Assembly: GCA_963205025.1 (NCBI GenBank)
Contig: CAUJHO010000031.1
Span: forward strand, 1-53,020
Length of the DNA stretch: 53,020 bases
Direction of reading: 5' to 3'
Origin: Pseudomonadota bacterium
GTDB lineage: Bacteria > Pseudomonadota > Alphaproteobacteria > Caulobacterales > Caulobacteraceae
Shown: one piece after another, positions 8,824 to 17,078 of the stretch
How positions within the stretch are numbered: position 1 is the stretch's first letter
Layout: each line of letters begins with the position of its first letter
Notes under the pieces: generated by a model
Databases searched by the model: none
Told to the model about the DNA's origin: nothing
Seen by the model: only the letters and a program-made list of their open reading frames with translations
Translations under genes and position numbers: made by a program

Positions 8824-9300
8824 TCATGTCACCGCCACCACCTCGACCGCCTGGCCGTTCACCGTGGCGTCTTCGCCGACGCCCTTTCCGAGCAGGGCGC
8901 GCGCCAGCGGTGACACATGGCTGACGGAGCCCTTCGCCGGATCCGCCTGATCCTCACCAACGATGGTCCAGGTCTGGGTACGGCCATCCTCGCGCGCGAT
9001 CGTGACCGAACCGCCGAAGCGAACGCGACCGTCCGGCTCCGTCTCGATCAGTTGGGCACTGGCGCGGCGCGCCGCCCAATAGCGCAGGTCGCGCGTGGCC
9101 CGGGCCATGGCCGTTCGGTCCGCCTCGATGTCGCCCCTGGCCTGGGCGGCGGCGTAGGCGGCCTTGGCGTCGGTCAGTTCAGCCTCGATCTGCGCCAGCC
9201 CCGTGGCCGTGACCAGATTCGGATGAGACGAGATCGGGCGGTCCGGCAGGTCGGCCGCCGTGGCTTCCAGATCTTCCTCGCGGGTGAAGGCGACGCTCAT
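8824..9300 (-). CDS. GreA/GreB-family transcript elongation factor
   Basis: The 158-residue protein has the two-part Gre architecture. Residues about 30-90 form the antiparallel coiled coil (AQIEAELTDAKAAYAAAQARG, RDLRYWAARRASAQLI) that enters the RNA polymerase secondary channel. Residues about 95-158 form the FKBP-like domain (RFGGSVTIAREDGRTQTW, GEDQADPAKGSVSHVSPLARALLG). Gre factors stimulate cleavage of backtracked RNA. The coiled coil lacks an obvious canonical acidic tip, so this may be a specialised GreB-like paralogue rather than the housekeeping GreA. It stands alone between a convergent terminator and the 50-residue ORF. Confidence 0.88.
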   Translation of the reverse strand: MSVAFTREEDLEATAADLPDRPISSHPNLVTATGLAQIEAELTDAKAAYAAAQARGDIEADRTAMARATRDLRYWAARRASAQLIETEPDGRVRFGGSVTIAREDGRTQTWTIVGEDQADPAKGSVSHVSPLARALLGKGVGEDATVNGQAVEVVAVT

Positions 9301-9321
9301 GCGCCGACCATAGCTGCGGCC

Positions 9322-9474
9322 CTATTCCGCCGCCAGCGGCAGGTCGTCATTGGCGGCTTCAACCACATCCGGGTCAGTCGGCCCGAACAGCAACCACGAA
9401 AAGTCCGCCTCGCGCCTCTCTGGGGCCGCCATCAGACGGCTCAGGGCGCGTGAACCGAGCGTTCTTAGAACCAT
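9322..9474 (-). CDS. Small protein (50 aa) downstream of a Fur-box-like site
   Basis: The ATG at 9474 has a strong ribosome site, GGGAGGG, six bases upstream (9481-9487), which fixes the start. The peptide begins MVLRTLGSRALSRLM and ends with an acidic stretch (VVEAANDDLPLAAE). It has no membrane segment and no recognised domain. It is not HemP/HmuP, the small Fur-regulated protein I would expect in this position. A Fur-box-like sequence lies just beyond the ribosome site, suggesting iron-dependent expression. Translation is likely from the ribosome site; function is unknown. Confidence 0.5.
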   Translation of the reverse strand: MVLRTLGSRALSRLMAAPERREADFSWLLFGPTDPDVVEAANDDLPLAAE

Positions 9475-9489
9475 GCGAGTCCCTCCCTC

Positions 9490-9508
9490 GATAATGAGAA
9501 TGACTCGC
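9490..9508. promoter_or_regulatory. Fur-box-like operator
   Basis: GATAATGAGAATGACTCGC matches 14 of 19 positions of the classical Fur box GATAATGATAATCATTATC, with the left half perfect. It lies 16 bases upstream of the 50-residue ORF start and is locally AT-rich. Binding is inference; the related regulators Mur or Irr could also use such a site. Confidence 0.45.
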
Positions 9509-9558
9509 ATATTAGATGGGCGCAACCGTCTGGGGCGCGATTGCGCCCATCGGTCGCA

Positions 9559-10488
9559 TCACTGCGCCAGGAAGGTGTCCACAATCTCGGCGAAGCGCGC
9601 CGGCTGATCGGCCATGATGAAGTGGCGCGAGCCGTCGACCCGGATCAGGCGCACACCCGCCAGACCGGCGTACTCGCGCGTCCACATCGCGTCCGCCATG
9701 ACCGAGGGCGCGCCGCCGTCATCATCGGCGGCATAGACGGCCCAGACCGGCGTGGTCATGGCTGCCAGCAGAGGCCGGGCATCGGTGGTCATCACCTCAA
9801 GGATGGCGGTCGCCAGGGCCTGGCGGTCGCTGGCCACGGCCCAGTCGACCATGGCGGCCTGGGTCGCCGGATCACGGGACAGGCCGGGCGCACCCAGGGC
9901 CTGGCCGGCGCGGAAGGCCTCGGGGTCAGACGTCAGCATCATCCCGGCTGCCCGTTCGGCGAAGGGCCGCGCAGTCTCGGGCGTCGCGGTCGGGCCATAC
10001 AGGGCCGAAAAGAACGGCAGGCTGTCGACGCTCATCACCCGCCCGATCAGATCGGGGTGCTGCTGGGCCAGCATCAGGGCGCAGAGGCCCCCCATGGAGT
10101 GGCCGATGACGCCCGGCTGATCCAGGCCACCCTCGCGGACATAGCGGGCCAGCTCATCCAGCGCCGGTTGCAGGAAGGGGCCGTTGCCGTGGCTCCACGG
10201 CTCGCCGGCGAAGCCGGCCAGCTGGATCAGATGCACCCGGTGGGTGGCGGCCAGCCGCTGACCCTCAGCGCGCCAGACCTCTCGCGAGGAGGCATAGCCG
10301 GGGATCAGGATCACATCGGGGCCGGAGCCGATCACCTCCACCGAGATCCGATCTGAGGCAAAGGCGGGGGTGGACTGGACGGTCTCGGCGCGGGCGGCAC
10401 CGACCGCCACACCGGCGAGCAACAGCGCCAGGGCGACGAAGACGGCGCGCGACGGCTTGCCCGCCGTCTGGCGAGGGAAACGAAACAT
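9559..10488 (-). CDS. Exported alpha/beta hydrolase
   Basis: The 309-residue protein starts at ATG 10488 behind AGGAG and opens with a signal peptide (MFRFPRQ, hydrophobic core, cleavage near AARA). The alpha/beta hydrolase fold is clear. The oxyanion region is LIPGYASSREVW, the nucleophile elbow is GHSMGG (Ser near residue 120), a candidate acid is in VYAADDDGG, and the catalytic His is in DGSRHFIMAD close to the C-terminus. Such periplasmic enzymes hydrolyse esters or lactones; the substrate is not deducible. It lies 31 bases downstream of the XRE regulator gene on the same strand and may be part of the same transcript. Confidence 0.85.
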   Translation of the reverse strand: MFRFPRQTAGKPSRAVFVALALLLAGVAVGAARAETVQSTPAFASDRISVEVIGSGPDVILIPGYASSREVWRAEGQRLAATHRVHLIQLAGFAGEPWSHGNGPFLQPALDELARYVREGGLDQPGVIGHSMGGLCALMLAQQHPDLIGRVMSVDSLPFFSALYGPTATPETARPFAERAAGMMLTSDPEAFRAGQALGAPGLSRDPATQAAMVDWAVASDRQALATAILEVMTTDARPLLAAMTTPVWAVYAADDDGGAPSVMADAMWTREYAGLAGVRLIRVDGSRHFIMADQPARFAEIVDTFLAQ

Positions 10489-10519
10489 GGGGCTCTCCTG
10501 AGGGTCGGGTCGCGCGGCC

Positions 10520-10717
10520 TCAGCCGTGCGGGTTCTCGAATATCGTCTCGACCGGCTGGTCGAACAGGGCGGCGATCCGGTAGGCGAGGTCCAGCGACGG
10601 ATCGTGTTTTTCGGTCTCCAGGGCATTGATCGCCTGGCGGCTGACACCCAGCGCCTTGCCCAGATCTTCCTGGGTCCAGCCCCTCTCGGCGCGCAGGACT
10701 CGGAGGCGGTTCTTCAT
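10520..10717 (-). CDS. XRE/Cro-type small helix-turn-helix regulator
   Basis: The 65-residue protein consists almost wholly of one HTH_3 domain: MKNRLRVLRAERGWTQEDLG, then VSRQAINALETEKHDPSLDL, ending FDQPVETIFENP. This compact form is typical of regulators paired with a small membrane protein. Its ATG overlaps the stop of the upstream membrane protein gene by four bases (10714-10717), so the two are translationally coupled. It probably represses its own operon through the dyad at 11156-11172. Confidence 0.93.
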   Translation of the reverse strand: MKNRLRVLRAERGWTQEDLGKALGVSRQAINALETEKHDPSLDLAYRIAALFDQPVETIFENPHG

Positions 10718-11121
10718 GTCCGGGTGCTCTGGATGAACGGCGCGGTGACACCCCAGAAGAACCAGAACAGCGGATAGATCAACCAGGCGTCGATGTGCGG
10801 CGCACCGGCCAGGGTTTCGCCGAACCCCCAGAACACCGCCGTCGCCAGGGTCAGGCCCGTCGCAATAATGAACTGTCGAGCCGTGAGGGCGCGGACGAAC
10901 TCGTCACTCTCGCGCATCAGGCTCAGCGTCGCCCCCAGCTGGCCGATCACCGGGGCCGACAGGGCCGCCGCCAGAACCCAGGCCGCCGGCTGGCCCTCGA
11001 TCTCGTCGAAGGCCCCAAGGATCATGGCCGCACAGATCGCGACATAGGGCACCATGAAGGCCCATGTTCGCAGAACATAGCGCCGATGCGCCGGGGTTCT
11101 GTTTCGCCAAAGACTCAACAT
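10714..11121 (-). CDS. Four-TM membrane protein paired with XRE regulator
   Basis: 135 residues with four membrane helices near 20-38, 45-65, 82-102 and 110-130. The N-terminus is basic (NRTPAHRRYVLRTW) and the loop between TM2 and TM3 is charged (MRESDEFVRALTARQF). The XRE-plus-small-membrane-protein arrangement recurs in bacteria, but the membrane partner's role is generally unknown. GGGCGAG precedes the ATG. It is the first gene of the operon membrane protein - XRE - (hydrolase). Confidence 0.75.
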   Translation of the reverse strand: MLSLWRNRTPAHRRYVLRTWAFMVPYVAICAAMILGAFDEIEGQPAAWVLAAALSAPVIGQLGATLSLMRESDEFVRALTARQFIIATGLTLATAVFWGFGETLAGAPHIDAWLIYPLFWFFWGVTAPFIQSTRT

Positions 11122-11155
11122 GTCAGCTCGCCCTTCCAGAATGTAAGTTCAACAT

Positions 11156-11172
11156 GACATGGCCGTCATGTC
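11156..11172. promoter_or_regulatory. Inverted repeat, candidate XRE operator
   Basis: GACATG-GCCGT-CATGTC: perfect 6-bp arms and a 5-bp spacer, 35 bases upstream of the membrane protein start. A TTGACC hexamer (minus strand) lies next to it. The position suits autoregulation by the XRE protein. The related motif TGTCAGC at 11121-11127 may be a degenerate second half-site. Confidence 0.45.
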
Positions 11173-11268
11173 GGGTCAAGCTGACTTTTTGTGAGGTCAT
11201 ACTGACATTCGGGGTGGCGTCTCCACAAGGTTTTGGCGTTGTGGCTCGCGGCCTGCTACGCCAAGACC

Positions 11269-11574
11269 ATGACTGATGATGACACGACTGATCCTGGTGT
11301 TCCGCCGCCCGACATTCGCGGTCGCCGGCTTGACCATCCGGGGTCAAAAGCACTGCAAGCGGAGCTCCTCCAGCTGACGGAGTCTCGGCCGCTGGAGATT
11401 TTGGTCCCTGGCAACGACCCCGAAGCTCAAACCTTCGCCCAGATGATCGAGGCGCTGATGACTGAGAACGGTCGTGCCTGCACGATCCAGCAGGTGACGT
11501 TCCAACCGCCATTCCGAGGTCTTCACACCCATGAAGGCGAAGACCGGATTCAGCTCGCCATCGGCCACCGCTGA
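11269..11574 (+). CDS. Small hypothetical protein
   Basis: 101 residues from the ATG at 11269; an in-frame TTG at 11233 would add 12 residues and has AAGG close by. It is mixed alpha/beta, acidic at the start (MTDDDTTDPG) with a C-terminal GLHTHEGEDRIQLAIGHR. The segment AQTFAQMIEALMTENGRACT looks like an amphipathic helix. There is no signal, membrane helix or known motif. Codon use resembles its neighbours, which supports coding, but no clear ribosome site is visible. Confidence 0.45.
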   Translation: MTDDDTTDPGVPPPDIRGRRLDHPGSKALQAELLQLTESRPLEILVPGNDPEAQTFAQMIEALMTENGRACTIQQVTFQPPFRGLHTHEGEDRIQLAIGHR

Positions 11575-11657
11575 ATCACCTCGGTCGCGCGGCAGCGATT
11601 GCCCCGTTCGCGTGTTTCGGCCAAGGTTGAAATCCAGAATTCTCGGGAGGGACTGGT

Positions 11658-12503
11658 ATGCGTTGGCAGGGCGGACGTCGCGGCGGCGGAATCGATGATC
11701 GGCGCGGTATGGGCGCGGGTGGCGTCGTCGGCGGCGGCCTGGGCGTGATGGTGTTGGCACTCGTCGGCTATATCTTCCTCGGCATCGACCCGAATGTGAC
11801 CACCCAGGTCGCGACGCAGCTGGGGATGGGCCAGGGGGGCAGCACCCAGGGCGACATCGGCTCACCCGACGATCCGGCCGCGCAGTTCGTCGAGGTCATC
11901 CAGACCAGCACCACCGATGTCTGGTCCCAGCTGATCCCTGGCTACGAACAGCCTCAGGTCGTCATCTATGAAGGCGGCACCGGCACAGCCTGCGGCCTCG
12001 GTCAGGCGGCGATGGGGCCCTTCTATTGCCCGCTGGATCGCCAAGTCTATCTGGACCTGGGGTTCTGGAACACCATGTCCGAGCAACTGGGGGCCAGCGG
12101 CGATTTCGCCCAGGCCTATGTCATCGCCCACGAAGTCGGCCACCATGTTCAGACGCTGGACGGAACGGCCGACCGTGTTCGCCAGGCCCAGTCCCAGGCC
12201 CGCAGCCAGGCCGAGGCCAATCAGTGGCAGGTGGCCATGGAGCTTCAGGCCGACTGTTACGCCGGCGTCTGGGCCGCCCGCGTGGGCCAGGCCTCCAACG
12301 GTCAGGTGACGCTGGAGCCCGGCGACATCGAAGAGGGGCTGAACGCCGCCTCGCGCATCGGCGACGATGTGCTGTCCGGTGGCCGCGCCAGCCCCGAGAG
12401 CTTCACTCATGGCTCGTCCGAACAGCGGGTCGAATGGCTTCGCCGCGGCCTGCAGAGCGGCGATCCGGCCCAATGTGACACCTTTGGCTCGGGCCGGGGC
12501 TGA
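11658..12503 (+). CDS. Neutral zinc metallopeptidase (YpfJ/KPN_02809 family)
   Basis: The 281-residue protein begins MRWQGGRRGGG, the usual family opening, then a membrane helix (about 24-45) that anchors the catalytic domain outside the cytoplasm. The zincin motif HEVGHH lies at residues 158-163 (His158, Glu159, His162), and the third ligand is probably the Glu of ELQADCYAGVWA near 195. Family cysteines (ACGLGQA, PFYCPLD, ADCYAG) are conserved in type. GGGAGGG precedes the ATG. Substrates are unknown. It lies at the front of the plus-strand run leading into the Tol-Pal genes. Confidence 0.92.
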   Translation: MRWQGGRRGGGIDDRRGMGAGGVVGGGLGVMVLALVGYIFLGIDPNVTTQVATQLGMGQGGSTQGDIGSPDDPAAQFVEVIQTSTTDVWSQLIPGYEQPQVVIYEGGTGTACGLGQAAMGPFYCPLDRQVYLDLGFWNTMSEQLGASGDFAQAYVIAHEVGHHVQTLDGTADRVRQAQSQARSQAEANQWQVAMELQADCYAGVWAARVGQASNGQVTLEPGDIEEGLNAASRIGDDVLSGGRASPESFTHGSSEQRVEWLRRGLQSGDPAQCDTFGSGRG

Positions 12504-12540
12504 CCGCAACCCGACCGCGTGACATCAACCGGGGGCGACC

Positions 12541-12897
12541 TTGAACCGAGCCTGGATCATCGGCGTAGGACTGGTCGGGCTGGTGGGCCTGGCGATCCTG
12601 GTGCTGGTGCGGCCGGTGCCGCCGTCGCCCGATCCTGAGGCGCGCGCCATGCAGCAGTTGAGGGATGCCAGCATCCGCCCCGTCGAGGTCCAGTTCCTGC
12701 GCGCCTCGCTGCGCGATCCAGATGTGGTGTGCGGCCTGGCGGTGGTTGAACGACAGGATCAGGGGCCGGAGCAGGCCTGGTTCGTCTCGACACCCGACCG
12801 CGTCATCCTCGGGCGCGAGGGCAATCCGGCGGTGGTCGCCGCGCGGGATCGCTATTGCCGTGGCATGTTCCCGGTGGAGCCAACACCCGCACCATGA
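12541..12897 (+). CDS. Small membrane-anchored hypothetical protein, TTG start
   Basis: 118 residues with an N-terminal signal anchor (AWIIGVGLVGLVGLAILVLV) and a soluble domain with cysteines in VVCGLAVV and RYCRGMF. The start is TTG at 12541, with GGGGGCGACC immediately upstream; no ATG fits the anchor. Its stop overlaps the ybgC start (ATGA at 12894-12897), so translation of the two is coupled. It is likely a periplasmic or inner-membrane protein carried at the head of the Tol-Pal cluster. No recognised domain. Confidence 0.6.
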   Translation: MNRAWIIGVGLVGLVGLAILVLVRPVPPSPDPEARAMQQLRDASIRPVEVQFLRASLRDPDVVCGLAVVERQDQGPEQAWFVSTPDRVILGREGNPAVVAARDRYCRGMFPVEPTPAP

Positions 12898-13343
12898 CTG
12901 CGCTGCCCCAACCCACAGCCGGCGTCTTTGACGGCCGCACCCACCTGTTGCCGGTGCGGGTCTATTACGAAGACACCGACTTCACCGGCCTGGTCTATCA
13001 CGCCAACTATCTGCGCTATTTCGAGCGCGGACGGTCGGACTTCCTGCGGCTGGTGTCGATCGGCCACGCCGATCTGCTGGAGCAGGCCGAGCCCCTGGCC
13101 TTTGTCGTCACCCACATGGATATCCGCTTTCGGGGGGCGGCCCGGATCGACGACGCCCTGGTGGTCCGCACCCTCTATGAGGCGATCAAGGGGCCCCGCC
13201 TGATCATCCGTCAGACCCTGGTTCGCGGTGATGAGGTTCTGACCCAGGCCGAGGTCGAGGCGGCCTGTATCGACCTGTCCGGGCGCCCCCGCCGGCCGCC
13301 GCCTGAGCTGAAATCGGCGCTGGCTCCGCTGCTTTTGCCTTAG
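12894..13343 (+). CDS. ybgC: Tol-Pal-associated acyl-CoA thioesterase YbgC
   Basis: 149 residues with the single hot-dog 4-hydroxybenzoyl-CoA thioesterase signature YYEDTDFTGLVYHANYLRYF, whose Asp is the catalytic residue. ERGRSDFLR and the final strands (LIIRQTLVRGDEVLTQAEVEA) follow. YbgC is cytoplasmic, heads tol-pal operons in many proteobacteria and acts on short or acyl-carrier thioesters, linked to phospholipid metabolism. The start at 12894 overlaps the upstream gene by four bases. tolQ follows after 81 bases. Confidence 0.95.
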   Translation: MTALPQPTAGVFDGRTHLLPVRVYYEDTDFTGLVYHANYLRYFERGRSDFLRLVSIGHADLLEQAEPLAFVVTHMDIRFRGAARIDDALVVRTLYEAIKGPRLIIRQTLVRGDEVLTQAEVEAACIDLSGRPRRPPPELKSALAPLLLP

Positions 13344-13424
13344 AAACGTCACGGCTCGCCGCTTGTGTGAGCGGCACCGATCCTGCAAGCGGAACGGTGA
13401 CCGATTCGTCAGCCGGAGTTCTCC

Positions 13425-14186
13425 ATGCCCGCCACCGCGACCGCCGCCGAGGCGCTCAATGTGATCAACCTGTTCATGAACGCCGACTGGGTGATCAAGG
13501 GCGTGATTGTCGGCCTGGCCCTGGCGTCCCTGTGGTCCTGGGCCGTGATCATTGATCGCGCCGCCCGGTTCATCACCCTGAATCGCCAGGCCAACGCCTT
13601 CGAAGCGGCCCTGTCGAGCGGGCGCTCGCTGGAAGATCTGGCTCAGCAGGCCGGTCCCAATCCGCGTCAGCCGCTGCCACGGATGCTGGTCGCCGCCATC
13701 CGCGACTGGCGCGAGGCCCGCTCCGGCGGTGCCCTGACCGATGCCCAGGCAGGCCTGCTGATCGCGCGCATCGACCGGACCCTGGACGCCATCATCGCCC
13801 GGGAGGGCCAGAGTGCCGAGGAAGGCCTGGGCGTCCTGTCGGTGGTTGCCACCTCGTCGCCCTTTATCGGTCTGTTCGGGACCGTTTACGGGATCATGCA
13901 CGCCTTCGGAGAGATCGCGGCCCAGGGCAACACCAACCTGACCACCGTGGCCCCGGCTATCGCCGAGGCCCTGTTCGCCACCGGTATCGGGCTGGCCGCC
14001 GCCATCCCGGCCTATATCGCCTACAACAAATTCTCGATCGACGCGGGCAAGTTCACCGGCCGGCTGGAGACCTTTGCCGACGACCTGCAGGCCGCCATCG
14101 CCCGGCGCCTGGGTGAACCTTCACCGCCTCCGGCGGCACCGACGGCGGGCTTCTACCAGACCCAGACCCGCCCGGAGACGTTCTGA
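13425..14186 (+). CDS. tolQ: TolQ, inner-membrane proton channel subunit
   Basis: 253 residues. Three membrane helices lie near 20-40, 140-165 and 180-200. The MotA/TolQ/ExbB core is clear in SSPFIGLFGTVYGIMHAF and AIAEALFATGIGLAAAIPA. TolQ and TolR form the proton-motive-force-driven stator that energises TolA for outer-membrane constriction at division. GGAG precedes the ATG and the stop lies one base before the tolR start. The position after ybgC distinguishes it from ExbB. Confidence 0.96.
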   Translation: MPATATAAEALNVINLFMNADWVIKGVIVGLALASLWSWAVIIDRAARFITLNRQANAFEAALSSGRSLEDLAQQAGPNPRQPLPRMLVAAIRDWREARSGGALTDAQAGLLIARIDRTLDAIIAREGQSAEEGLGVLSVVATSSPFIGLFGTVYGIMHAFGEIAAQGNTNLTTVAPAIAEALFATGIGLAAAIPAYIAYNKFSIDAGKFTGRLETFADDLQAAIARRLGEPSPPPAAPTAGFYQTQTRPETF

Positions 14187-14187
14187 G

Positions 14188-14682
14188 ATGGCCCTGGGGG
14201 CCCCGGGGCCGGGCGGACGGGGGCGTGGCCGTCGTCGCGCTCGCAGACGCCCCCTGTCCGAGATCAACGTCACGCCGCTGGTCGATGTCATGTTGGTGCT
14301 GCTGATCATCTTCATGGTCGCAGCGCCGTTGTTGACCGTGGCCGTGCCGCTGGAACTGCCCAAGACAGACGCCGGCTCAGTCGAGCAGATCGAAGAGCCG
14401 ATCACCGTCTCGATCCAGCGCAACGGCTCGATCTACATCGACGAAGACCCCGCCACCCTGGATCAGCTGGGCCCGCGCGTCAGCGCCATGGCCGGCAACA
14501 ATCTGGAGCGACCGATCTTCGTGCGCGGCGATGCCCAGGCTCCCTACGGCACCGTCGCCCAGGTCATGGGCCGGCTGTCGGCGAGCGGATTCACCCGGCT
14601 GAACCTGGTGACGGACAGCGCCGCCCCGGCGACGCGGGCCGCTGCGCCCGCGGTCGCCCAAGAGGCACCGGAGGCTCCCTAG
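14188..14682 (+). CDS. tolR: TolR, Tol-Pal stator subunit
   Basis: 164 residues: a Gly/Arg-rich cytoplasmic N-terminus (PGGRGRGRRRARRRPLSE), INVTPLVDVMLVLLIIFMVA as the single membrane helix, whose Asp is the proton-binding residue, and a periplasmic ExbD/TolR domain (about 65-145). The start follows the tolQ stop after one base. The basic N-terminus is longer than in E. coli TolR. An Ala/Pro tail (AAPAVAQEAPEAP) extends the C-terminus. Confidence 0.95.
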   Translation: MALGAPGPGGRGRGRRRARRRPLSEINVTPLVDVMLVLLIIFMVAAPLLTVAVPLELPKTDAGSVEQIEEPITVSIQRNGSIYIDEDPATLDQLGPRVSAMAGNNLERPIFVRGDAQAPYGTVAQVMGRLSASGFTRLNLVTDSAAPATRAAAPAVAQEAPEAP

Positions 14683-14686
14683 GATC

Positions 14687-15472
14687 ATGCGTCGGGCGCT
14701 GAGCATCCTGGGATCGGTCGTGCTGCACGTCGGCGTGCTGGCGCTCGCCCTGGTCGCCATGCTGTTCCGGCCCCAGCCGCCGGAGATCCAGATCGGCTCA
14801 GTGCCCGTCACCGTTGTCTCGGAAATCGAGCGCCAGGCCGCCCCGACCCCGGCTCCCGCTGAAGAGTTGTCCGAAGAGGTGACGCCCGACGCCGTCGAGA
14901 CCTCCGAGCCGGAGGTGCCCGAACCCGCGCCGACGCCGACCCCGCCGCGCCCGACACCGCCTCGCCAGACACCGCCGCGACCGACCCCGACCCCGACGCC
15001 GACACCCAGGCCACAACCCCGGCCGACCCCGCGGCCGGAGCGCCCGACCCCGCCCCGGCGTGAAACCGAGGCGCTGGATCTCAATGACCTGACCGGCGGC
15101 GGTCAGCGCCAGCCGACCCGTCCGACCCGGCCCGGTCGCCCCGCGACGGAATCCGGAGCCGGCGATGCCCCGGTCGCCACCGGTCAGCAGGTGGCCCTGT
15201 TTGGGCGTCAGGTCATTCCGCACTGGAACCTGACCTTCTGCGAGATGGCCGGTGGCGATGACCTGACCATTCGCATGCGGCTGACGATCGATGCGCGAGG
15301 ACGCATCATCGAAGGGCCGACACTGATAAGTCCACAATCCGGGTCGGTGTGGCGCGCGGCGTCCGAGAGCGCCCTGCGGGCGACGCGGGCCGCCGCCCCA
15401 TACGATGTTCCCGACGGCTATCAGAGTTCGAGCGTCACCTTCCAGTTTGAGACGGACGACGCCTGCAACTAG
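14687..15472 (+). CDS. tolA: TolA with short proline-rich periplasmic linker
   Basis: 261 residues. An N-terminal membrane anchor (about 8-28) is followed by an acidic segment (EELSEEVTPDAVETSEPE), a Pro/Thr/Arg-rich linker (about 82-130) and a C-terminal TonB/TolA-like domain (about 180-261) with cysteines in TFCEMAG and DDACN that could form a disulfide. TolA transmits TolQR energy to TolB and Pal. It differs from E. coli TolA, whose long Ala/Lys-rich helix is replaced here by a TonB-style proline linker. Identity rests on operon position and the C-terminal domain. The linker DNA (14930-15060) is a degenerate GC-rich tandem repeat. Confidence 0.9.
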   Translation: MRRALSILGSVVLHVGVLALALVAMLFRPQPPEIQIGSVPVTVVSEIERQAAPTPAPAEELSEEVTPDAVETSEPEVPEPAPTPTPPRPTPPRQTPPRPTPTPTPTPRPQPRPTPRPERPTPPRRETEALDLNDLTGGGQRQPTRPTRPGRPATESGAGDAPVATGQQVALFGRQVIPHWNLTFCEMAGGDDLTIRMRLTIDARGRIIEGPTLISPQSGSVWRAASESALRATRAAAPYDVPDGYQSSSVTFQFETDDACN

Positions 15473-15601
15473 GGGCGTCAGGTGCCATCACCTCGACGGA
15501 AGCCCAGCTTCGCCGTATCGTCGCCGCAATAGCCGTTCACCACTCTCTAAGGGACGCAACGACAGATGGGGGCGTCCCGCCATTCGTCTGATGGAGCGCC
15601 C

Positions 15602-16975
15602 ATGCGCCTGACCGCTCTGATCGCCCCCCTTTTTCTCGCCGCCGTCGCGGTGAGCCAACCCGCCCTGGCCCAGACACCCCAGCCGGCTGACGACGTCGTG
15701 GTCATTTCCGAGGGTGTCCTGCGCGATCTGCCGATCGCCATCGCCCCGTTCCAGGGTCGGTACGGCAATGAAATCTCTCAAGTTATTTCGGCCAATCTGG
15801 AACGCTCCGGCTTTTTCGATCCCATCGACCCGGCCGCCTTCATCGAACGGAATCCGGGCGTCGACGTCGAGCCCCAGTTCGACCAATGGACCCAGATCAA
15901 CGCCCAGACCCTGCTGGTCGGCACCGTCAGCGTCGATGCCGACGGCCGGCTGCGGGTCAATTTCCGGCTGTGGGACACGGTCCAGCAGACCCAGCTCTTG
16001 GGCTTCCAGTTCACCTCGACGCCGGAAAACTGGCGCCGGGTCGCCCACAAGATTTCGGACGCCGTCTATCAGCGCCTGACCGGCGAGCTGGGCTATTTCG
16101 ACACCCGCATCGTCTTCGTGGCCGAGGAAGGCACCGGCCCCGGTCGGCGCACGCGCCTGGGCGTCATGGATCAGGACGGGTTCAACCCGTCATACCTGCC
16201 CGCCACCGACGCCATCGTGATGACGCCGCGCTTCTCGTCGACCCACCAGCGGGTGACCTATATGGCGCTGGGCGAGGACTATACGCGGATCTATCTGCTC
16301 GACCTGGAGACGGGCCGTCAGGAGAGCCTGGGCGAATTCCAGGGCGTCGTCTTCGCGCCGCGCTTTTCGCCCGATGGTCGCCGTATCGCCTTCTCGCTGG
16401 AGCGGGGCGGCAACTCCGACATCTATGTGATGACCCTGCAGGGCCGCCAGCTGACGCGCCTGACCTCGGATCCCGGCATCGACACCTCGCCGTCCTTCTC
16501 ACCGGACGGCTCGCGCATCGTCTTCAACTCGGATCGGGGCGGGCGTCCGCGCCTGTACATCATGGGGGCGGACGGTTCGGGCCAACGACCGATTTCCTCC
16601 GGTTCGGGCAACTATCACACGCCGGTCTGGAGCCCCTGTGGCGACATGATCGCCTTCACCAAACAACAGGGCGGCCGCTTCCACATCGGGGTGATGAACA
16701 CCTCGGGATCGGGCGAGCGCATCCTGTCGTCCAGCTACTATCAGGAGGGGCCGACCTGGGCCCCCAACGGTCGCTATCTGATGTTCTTCCGGGGCGAGGC
16801 CGGCGAAAGCCCGCACCTGTGGATCACCGATGTGACCGGTCGCATCCTGCGCCCGGCCCCCTATGGCGGGGCGGCCTCCGACCCGGCCTGGTCGCCGCTC
16901 CTGGACCCGCCGGCGGCGGACTTCGGTGGGGCCGTCGGGGCCTCGGGCGGAAGCTGTCTCGCCAGTGGCGGGTAA
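15602..16975 (+). CDS. tolB: TolB, periplasmic beta-propeller
   Basis: 457 residues from the ATG at 15602, chosen because GGAG lies seven bases upstream and a signal peptide follows directly (cleavage near ALAQ). The N-terminal domain (about 30-160) holds [13 protein letters not shown] and the TolB_N fold. The C-terminal six-bladed propeller shows repeated blades such as [40 protein letters not shown] and [20 protein letters not shown]. TolB shuttles between TolA and Pal. An in-frame ATG at 15566 would add 12 hydrophilic residues before the signal peptide and is less likely. Confidence 0.96.
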   Translation: MRLTALIAPLFLAAVAVSQPALAQTPQPADDVVVISEGVLRDLPIAIAPFQGRYGNEISQVISANLERSGFFDPIDPAAFIERNPGVDVEPQFDQWTQINAQTLLVGTVSVDADGRLRVNFRLWDTVQQTQLLGFQFTSTPENWRRVAHKISDAVYQRLTGELGYFDTRIVFVAEEGTGPGRRTRLGVMDQDGFNPSYLPATDAIVMTPRFSSTHQRVTYMALGEDYTRIYLLDLETGRQESLGEFQGVVFAPRFSPDGRRIAFSLERGGNSDIYVMTLQGRQLTRLTSDPGIDTSPSFSPDGSRIVFNSDRGGRPRLYIMGADGSGQRPISSGSGNYHTPVWSPCGDMIAFTKQQGGRFHIGVMNTSGSGERILSSSYYQEGPTWAPNGRYLMFFRGEAGESPHLWITDVTGRILRPAPYGGAASDPAWSPLLDPPAADFGGAVGASGGSCLASGG

Positions 16976-17078
16976 AGGTCAACTTGCTGTTATCCCCATG
17001 GTGGAAACCCCAACACCTGCCTAGGACTTTCACTAAGCTCCGCCGTACCGTTTTACGGCCTCCCGAGAGGACAAATCG

